From Deltaproteobacteria bacterium (GTDB lineage Bacteria; Desulfobacterota; Desulfobacteria; Desulfobacterales; UBA5852), in NCBI GenBank assembly GCA_020444045.1, contig JAHLLS010000001.1, forward strand, positions 1-64,000: a stretch of 64,000 nucleotides of DNA, written 5' to 3'. Within the stretch, counting starts at the first letter, position 1. Every line of letters starts with the position of its first letter. Below the pieces are notes generated by a model, which worked only from the letters and a program-made list of their open reading frames with translations, had not been told where the DNA came from and did no database searches. A program made the position numbers and the translations under genes. This document shows, one piece after another, positions 58,931 through 64,000 of the stretch.

Positions 58931-60496
58931 ATGAAACCCTTTATCTACCTGATCCAGTCGGCATCCGGCATACCCTATCCTGAAATCCCCCATGAAAGCT
59001 GCGACCGGATCGTGCTCCACTGGCAGGATCCCTCCCCGGGAGACGATGTGATTTTCGCCCCGGGCGTCAGCTGGAACGAAGGCCGCAACCGTCTGCTGTG
59101 GGAAGCGCTGCAGCACAGCAAGGCCACCGGCAACGACTATCTCTACTATATTTTCATGGATGACGACTGCATCCTGCGGGAAGATAAGGCCCTGGCCCGC
59201 CAACTCGACATCCCGCTGACCGGCAATCCCTTCCGGACCTTCGAACGCTTTTTGCTGGAATGGGAACCCGCCGTCGGGTACAGCCGTTACGACTGGCAGC
59301 ATTGCGAAAAAGGGCAGGCCGTCAACCTCGGACACAATATCGACGCGCTGTTCAACGCCTTTCACCGTGAAACCCTCTCGTTTCTGCTCCCTTATTATAC
59401 CGGATTTGACAGTGAATCATGGCTCTACTCCCAGCACATCATCAACCATATGACGAGCCTGCTTTACCACCCCTATCGGATCCAGTACAATCTGGTCACC
59501 ACCACCAATGCCCGGCGCAAAGGCTATGCCCAACGCAAAAAATACTGGAACATCCCCACGACCTTTCTGGCCGACGCGCTCAAACCCGATCTCCGCACGG
59601 CCCTGAATACGACTTCCCCCAACACACCGCTACCGGCACCGGGCCAGCCCCGCAAAAAGGATCGTTCCTACCGGCTATCACCGTCCTGGATTGACCGGCA
59701 TTGGCATGCCGACCATCCGCTGGTGAAGCATCGCCGCCTCGAGGCGACAGCGCCCCGGCCGGCCCGATCGCTGCACCGGCCCCCTCGCGTTGCGGTCTGC
59801 CTGTCGGGACGCTGCTGCGGCCTGGACCGGACCTACCGCAATCTTCAGGAAAAACTGTTCGACCCGCTTGGCCATTTCGATCTTTTCATGTATGTTCCGG
59901 ATGATGAATACGCAGGCCTCGCATCCCTTCTAAATCCAACTGTTCTAACGGCGGTCCCGGACCGCCGCCTGGATGAGGGCCGCCTGCGAAACGGCACCGA
60001 CTGTCTGCTGAAAGTCGGTCTGCAGCGCTACCTGCAGCAACTGCATGGCCTGAAGATGTGCGACCGGCTGCGGCAAGCCTATGAAAGGGAAAACGGCATT
60101 CGCTATGACGCGGTCCTGCGCTGCCGTCCGGACCTCCTTTTCGAAAGCCCGCTGCCCGACCTGTCGACGCTCGATTTGAACTACATCTACGTGCCCGATT
60201 TTCATATGTACGAGGGCTGCAACGACCGCTTGGCCATTGGCAACCCTGTAAACATGACTATTTATATGAAGAAGATCGACGACTGGCACGATTACGTTAC
60301 CGCCTGGCACCGAGCCAGCCGCGACGCACCGCCGGTCACGGCTGAAATGTTCACCGCCGGCCAGTTGCGCCACTACGGCATCGGTGTGCGGCTCATGCCG
60401 GTGCGCTTCAATCGGGTGCGGGCGAACAAGATTAAGACCGATTGGGACGACCACTGCCGCAAAGCCCAGCGTTACCGCAAGGATTGCGGCACATAG
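58931..60496 (+). CDS. Two-domain glycosyltransferase-like protein
   Basis: A 521-aa protein in two halves. The N-terminal half (about 1-235) has the acidic FMDDDC motif (about 77-82) and resembles GT-A-type nucleotide-sugar transferases; WNEGRNRLLWEAL lies before it. A proline-rich linker (about 235-285) leads to the second half (about 286-521), with VAVCLSGRCCGLDRTYRN and YDAVLRCRPDLLFESPL, a pattern of WavE- and DUF7796-like glycosyltransferases found in surface polysaccharide loci. The fusion suggests a bifunctional transferase. It lies 4 nt after the STELLO gene. Confidence 0.72.
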   Translation: MKPFIYLIQSASGIPYPEIPHESCDRIVLHWQDPSPGDDVIFAPGVSWNEGRNRLLWEALQHSKATGNDYLYYIFMDDDCILREDKALARQLDIPLTGNPFRTFERFLLEWEPAVGYSRYDWQHCEKGQAVNLGHNIDALFNAFHRETLSFLLPYYTGFDSESWLYSQHIINHMTSLLYHPYRIQYNLVTTTNARRKGYAQRKKYWNIPTTFLADALKPDLRTALNTTSPNTPLPAPGQPRKKDRSYRLSPSWIDRHWHADHPLVKHRRLEATAPRPARSLHRPPRVAVCLSGRCCGLDRTYRNLQEKLFDPLGHFDLFMYVPDDEYAGLASLLNPTVLTAVPDRRLDEGRLRNGTDCLLKVGLQRYLQQLHGLKMCDRLRQAYERENGIRYDAVLRCRPDLLFESPLPDLSTLDLNYIYVPDFHMYEGCNDRLAIGNPVNMTIYMKKIDDWHDYVTAWHRASRDAPPVTAEMFTAGQLRHYGIGVRLMPVRFNRVRANKIKTDWDDHCRKAQRYRKDCGT

Positions 60497-60562
60497 ACAC
60501 CGGTTGACCTCTCTTGAAATGACCGCGGCGCATACGAACCAAAACGGAGTTTGCCCAGCGAT

Positions 60563-61261
60563 ATGACAGCGACCGTCACACCGACACCCCCGGCAACCGA
60601 ATCGCTCCAGATCCATCGGCAAGTCGTTCTCCCCTGGGGAAAATCGATAGCCATCGCCTTCAACAGCATCCGGGTGCGCTTTTTCCGTTCCCTGATCACC
60701 ACCATGAGTCTCGTGCTGGCGGTTTCTTTTTTAAGCTTTGTATCGGTCAACACGAATGTGGCCAACGGGCTGCTTTCCACCGGCGACCCGGCGCTTCGGC
60801 AGGCGCTGATCCGCTCCGGCTACGATCTTCAGCCCGAGGACACGCGGGCCGACAGCAGCCCCAAACAGCGCTGGATCGTCATCCTGTCGCTGCTGGTCTG
60901 TGTGGTCGGCATCGTCAATGCCCAGTTGATGGCCGTCACCGAACGTTTCCGTGAAATCGGGACCATGAAATGCCTGGGAGCGCTGGATCGATTTGTTTTG
61001 CGGTTGTTTCTGCTGGAGGCCAGTATGCAGGGATTGGTCGGTGCCGGCCTGGGGGCGTTGGCAGGCGCCCTGTTCGCCCTTTTGAGCAACGCCGCCCGCT
61101 TCGGCGCACTGGCGGTCACAACACCGGTTCCCGGCGACATCCTGCTGTCCGTCGCCATCGCCACGGGCGTGGGATGCCTGCTGAGTGTTCTGGGCGTCCT
61201 ATACCCCGCTTTTGTCGCCGCCCGCATGCAGCCGGTGGAAGCCATGCGCGCCGAGCACTGA
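60563..61261 (+). CDS. Minimal FtsX-like ABC transporter permease
   Basis: About 232 aa with four hydrophobic segments: about 48-70, then 112-135, 160-190 and 200-222. It carries the FtsX signature (MAVTERFREIGTMKCLGA, and PVEAMRAEH at the end) but only about 40 residues between helices 1 and 2, where MacB/LolE proteins have a 200-residue periplasmic domain. So the extracytoplasmic part is missing, not merely short. ATG 60563 is used; TTG 60551 is the alternative. Next is the ATPase gene (71 nt), then an M28-like gene. Confidence 0.78.
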   Translation: MTATVTPTPPATESLQIHRQVVLPWGKSIAIAFNSIRVRFFRSLITTMSLVLAVSFLSFVSVNTNVANGLLSTGDPALRQALIRSGYDLQPEDTRADSSPKQRWIVILSLLVCVVGIVNAQLMAVTERFREIGTMKCLGALDRFVLRLFLLEASMQGLVGAGLGALAGALFALLSNAARFGALAVTTPVPGDILLSVAIATGVGCLLSVLGVLYPAFVAARMQPVEAMRAEH

Positions 61262-61331
61262 CAACCGCCGCGGGCACTATGAATTGGACCACCGGGGGCC
61301 ACCACCCACCCCGGTTTCGGGAAGGACCACC

Positions 61332-62075
61332 ATGGCCAGCGTGAAAAATATCGTACGGGTCGCGAATGTCACCAAAACATTCCAGCTGGGCAAAATCGAT
61401 GTCCAGGCCCTCAAGGGGATCGATCTCGAAATAGCGGCCGGTCAGTATGTTTCCATCATGGGGCCTTCCGGTTCCGGCAAAAGCACCCTTTTCAACATGA
61501 TCGGCGGGCTGGACAAGCCCTCCACCGGCAAGGTCTTTATCGACGAGGTGGATATCGCCCAACTCGATGCCTATGAACTGGCCTGGCTGCGCTGCCGCAA
61601 AATCGGGTATATCTTCCAGACGTTCAATATCATTCAGGTCATGACGGCACTGGAAAACGTCACGCTGCCCATGACCTTTGCCGGGGTGCGCAACGAAACC
61701 GCCGTCGAGAAAGGCATGGAATTGCTCCAGCTGGTCGGCCTGGCCGATCGTTTTCAACACAAGCCGTCTGAGTTGTCTGGTGGCCAGCAGCAGCGGGTGG
61801 CCATCGCACGCGCCCTGGCCAATGATCCGGCGATCATCCTGGCGGACGAACCCACCGGCAATCTTGACCTGTCAACCGGGGAAGAGATCATCACCCTGTT
61901 GAAAAATATGAGCAAGGAACGCGGCGTCACGATCATCTCCGCCACCCATGACATCAAAATGCTCAACGTCTCGGACCAGGTGGTCTGGATCCGCGACGGC
62001 CGAATCGACAAAATCGAAAGCCGCGAAGAACTGACCATTTCCGTGGGCCGCATCGATGCCCGCGCCGAGGCCTGA
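61332..62075 (+). CDS. LolD/MacB-type ABC transporter ATPase
   Basis: A 247-aa ATPase. Walker A is GPSGSGKST, the signature [15 protein letters not shown], Walker B is [12 protein letters not shown] and the H-loop His is in [18 protein letters not shown] is the LolD/MacB form of the Q-loop. ATG 61332 follows AAGGA by about 6 nt. It should power the FtsX-like permease upstream for mechanotransmission or lipoprotein/peptide movement rather than import. Confidence 0.92.
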   Translation: MASVKNIVRVANVTKTFQLGKIDVQALKGIDLEIAAGQYVSIMGPSGSGKSTLFNMIGGLDKPSTGKVFIDEVDIAQLDAYELAWLRCRKIGYIFQTFNIIQVMTALENVTLPMTFAGVRNETAVEKGMELLQLVGLADRFQHKPSELSGGQQQRVAIARALANDPAIILADEPTGNLDLSTGEEIITLLKNMSKERGVTIISATHDIKMLNVSDQVVWIRDGRIDKIESREELTISVGRIDARAEA

Positions 62076-62079
62076 CCCC

Positions 62080-64000
62080 ATGCCCATCCCGATCCGCCAT
62101 CACAGGCTCGCCAACCTCCTGCTACGCGTTCCCGAGGCAAGAATGCCTAGGTGGGCTGGGCGTCCGGACCGCAGCCGGGCCTGCGCCCTCCTGGCCTTCA
62201 TCATGGCCTGGAGCCTGTTCAGCAGTGCCGGCAGTGCCGCAACGACGACGCTGGAGCATGACATCCAGGTGCTGTCCGCCTACGGGGACCGCAGCACCGG
62301 CAGCGAGGGCGCCCGTCAGGCCGCCGATTATATCCAGAATACCTTCACCCAGCAGGGATATGAAACCGTCGGGCGTTTCCGTCTGACGGTTCCGATTCGA
62401 AAACACACGGAAAGCACATTACGGCTTAGCCCGGAAGGCCCTCCCCTGGCCGTCCACCCGCTTTTGGCCAACAGCATCTCCCCCGGAACCCTGCCCGCAG
62501 CAGGCGTCACAGGTCCGCTGATTTATGCCGGACAGGGGGAACTATCCGATTTCAACGGGCTGGACGTGTCCGGCGCCATTGTCCTGATGGAAATGACCTC
62601 CGGCAAAAACTGGCTGAATGCCGCCAACCTGGGCGCCCAGGCCCTGATCTATATCGACCGCGGACATACACGGCGTCCCTTGTTTCAGGACAAATTCGAA
62701 TTATCCCCTATCGATTTTCCACGTTTCTGGGTGCCCGTCGAGGCGCTCGAGAAGCATGTCGACCGTCCCCAGGGCCTGACCCGCGAAACACTTGCGCCCC
62801 AGGCCCGACTGACATCACAAATCGCCTGGCAGAATGTCCTGGCCGCCAACGTCTTCTGCCTGGTTCCCGGCACCGATGACACCCTGCGCCAGGAACTTTT
62901 GGTCGTGGAGGCGTTTTATGACAGCACGGCCCGTGTGACCGGCCGGGCTCCCGGTGCCGATGAAGCCATGGGTATCGGCGCATTGCTGGAACTGGCTCGC
63001 TACCTCCGCAACCATCCCCCGCAACGCTCGATCCTGCTGCTGGCGACGGCCGGCCATGCCCAAACCCTGTCCGGCATGCGTGAGGCCGTGTGGAGTATCC
63101 ATGCCAAGTCCAAGGAATTCATCCTTAAACGAAAAATGCTGTCCGATGACCTCAAATTGGCACAAAAGGTCTCCAAGGGCTTAAAAATGACCGCCGTGAC
63201 AGCAGAGACCCCGGATGCCGGACTAATCAAAGCGCTCCTTGACGCCATTAAAACCGAGGTCGATCAGGTTTCCCGCCGGCTCATGCGACTTCGCCTGCAG
63301 GCAAATAGCGTTGACGACCAAGACACGATTAGGGAACTGGCACAACAACGGCAACTTCTGCGGGAGTTGAGTTGGAAAACGGATTTCAAACAACTCACCG
63401 ATTCGCAGGCCAAGATGATCGCGCGCCTGATCCCTGAAACCCGCGCCGTCAGCAAAGCCATTGCCCAAGACACACGGCAGCAGTTAACGCTTCTCAAAGA
63501 GGCCATGGCGTTCCGGCGCGTGGTGCGCGACCACGAAATAGCGGCCGTCATTTCCCTTCACCTGTCAAGTCACGGGGACGGTGTCGGGGCCTTCAACCAG
63601 GGGTGGCTTTACAGCCTGCGCCCACACCGGGCCAGCGCGCGTATATCCCCCTACAGCACCATCGAGGAAATCCTCCGCGAAACAGCGGCCACCGTCGAAG
63701 CCGAACTTGGCCTGCCGCCTGTTTTCAAGGACAGCCTGCGACCCAGCCGTTTGAAATCCTGGCAGAGCTATCTTCCCGACCAGCCCCAGATGGGGGGCGA
63801 AGTCAGTGCCCTGGCCGGCTTTATCGGCCTCACGCTGGCTACCACGCATGACGTGCGCGACTACTGGGGAACACCTTCCGATACGGTCGAAAAGATCGAC
63901 TGGCATTATGCCCGGCAGCAGGGGCAACTGGTATCCGGACTGATTCATCGCCTGGCCGAAAACCGGCCCCTCGCTTCAGGCGAGTATCCGCGGGACGGGT
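62080..64000 (+). CDS. Exported M28-peptidase-like protein, catalytic residues lost (partial)
   Basis: The frame is open from ATG 62080 to the window edge (640 codons); the 3' end is missing. An N-terminal hydrophobic segment ([19 protein letters not shown], about 37-55) suggests export. [18 protein letters not shown] fits the start of M28 aminopeptidases, then a protease-associated-like domain (about 130-255). The M28 metal-site positions look altered: the usual HxD strand reads EAFYDS (277-282), GADD reads GADEAMG (292-298), and the EE pair reads GHAQ (325-328). A coiled-coil-like part with many Gln, Arg and Leu follows (about 385-490). It may have become a binding or structural subunit of the adjacent minimal ABC transporter. 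Confidence 0.7.
   Translation, partial: MPIPIRHHRLANLLLRVPEARMPRWAGRPDRSRACALLAFIMAWSLFSSAGSAATTTLEHDIQVLSAYGDRSTGSEGARQAADYIQNTFTQQGYETVGRFRLTVPIRKHTESTLRLSPEGPPLAVHPLLANSISPGTLPAAGVTGPLIYAGQGELSDFNGLDVSGAIVLMEMTSGKNWLNAANLGAQALIYIDRGHTRRPLFQDKFELSPIDFPRFWVPVEALEKHVDRPQGLTRETLAPQARLTSQIAWQNVLAANVFCLVPGTDDTLRQELLVVEAFYDSTARVTGRAPGADEAMGIGALLELARYLRNHPPQRSILLLATAGHAQTLSGMREAVWSIHAKSKEFILKRKMLSDDLKLAQKVSKGLKMTAVTAETPDAGLIKALLDAIKTEVDQVSRRLMRLRLQANSVDDQDTIRELAQQRQLLRELSWKTDFKQLTDSQAKMIARLIPETRAVSKAIAQDTRQQLTLLKEAMAFRRVVRDHEIAAVISLHLSSHGDGVGAFNQGWLYSLRPHRASARISPYSTIEEILRETAATVEAELGLPPVFKDSLRPSRLKSWQSYLPDQPQMGGEVSALAGFIGLTLATTHDVRDYWGTPSDTVEKIDWHYARQQGQLVSGLIHRLAENRPLASGEYPRDG

Noticed and set aside
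1-64000. CRISPR array, prophage or intact insertion sequence
   Set aside because: I saw no regularly spaced repeats, no phage structural or integrase genes and no transposase; only the small inverted-repeat elements and the toxin-antitoxin scar suggest mobility.

Overview
The window most resembles the chromosome of an anaerobic, hydrogen-using sulfate reducer of the Desulfobacterota (former Deltaproteobacteria, Desulfosarcina/Desulfatitalea-like). The signs are a soluble periplasmic [NiFe] hydrogenase with maturation genes, a NikKMLQO-type nickel/cobalt importer, two CbiK-type cobaltochelatases (one exported) with a cobalamin riboswitch, a cytoplasmic molybdopterin/Fe-S oxidoreductase set, a PEP-CTERM protein, and GatCAB for indirect Gln/Asn-tRNA charging. 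This placement is inference from gene content; no 16S rRNA lies in the window.

Layout, left to right. 0-9.4 kb: partial tRNA-Ser, an acidic hypothetical protein, hydrogenase hynB-hynA, a maturation protease, then hypC, hypF, hypD and hypE (no hypA or hypB here). 9.4-14.3 kb: apbE, rimO, a polyprenyl diphosphate synthase, an exported unknown and a pgsA-type synthase. 14.3-20.5 kb: tRNA-Val(GAC), a PEP-CTERM GDSL esterase, then four exported proteins of unclear role, including a CxxCH/PD40 protein and two that share a domain. 20.5-26.5 kb (minus strand): a five-gene cytoplasmic molybdopterin oxidoreductase module behind a structured leader. 26.8-31.5 kb (minus): nikO, cbiK, nikQ, nikL, nikM and nikK, with a short inverted-repeat element inside the operon. 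31.9-38 kb (minus): a gate-domain permease, cbiL, and a BtuF/BtuD/BtuC-type importer behind an exported CbiK, all downstream of a cobalamin riboswitch and terminator. 38.2-43 kb: argS, a SPOR protein, gatC, gatA and a 59-aa protein. 43-44.3 kb: a small A+T-richer scar with a truncated ATPase, a BrnTA toxin-antitoxin pair and a broken addiction-module gene that abuts mutL. 44.3-51.5 kb: mutL, an LpoB/CsgG-like plus FG-GAP protein, a porin and gatB. 51.7-60.5 kb: a methyltransferase and a glycan cluster (four glycosyltransferase-type proteins, a deacetylase, a histidine phosphatase and a STELLO-family protein). 60.5-64 kb: a minimal FtsX-like permease, a LolD-like ATPase and an M28-peptidase-like protein whose metal ligands look lost; this last gene runs off the window.

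How the parts connect. The Ni/Co importer, hyp genes and hydrogenase form a nickel-to-enzyme chain. The same importer, the cytoplasmic CbiK and CbiL fit the first steps of anaerobic cobalamin synthesis, and the riboswitch ties the exported chelatase and BtuCDF-like importer to the B12 supply. The strongest candidates for something undescribed are: the molybdopterin module with its leader and repeated CxxC tails; the minimal FtsX with a dead-peptidase partner; the pair of exported paralogues at 18-20 kb; and the STELLO-containing glycan cluster.
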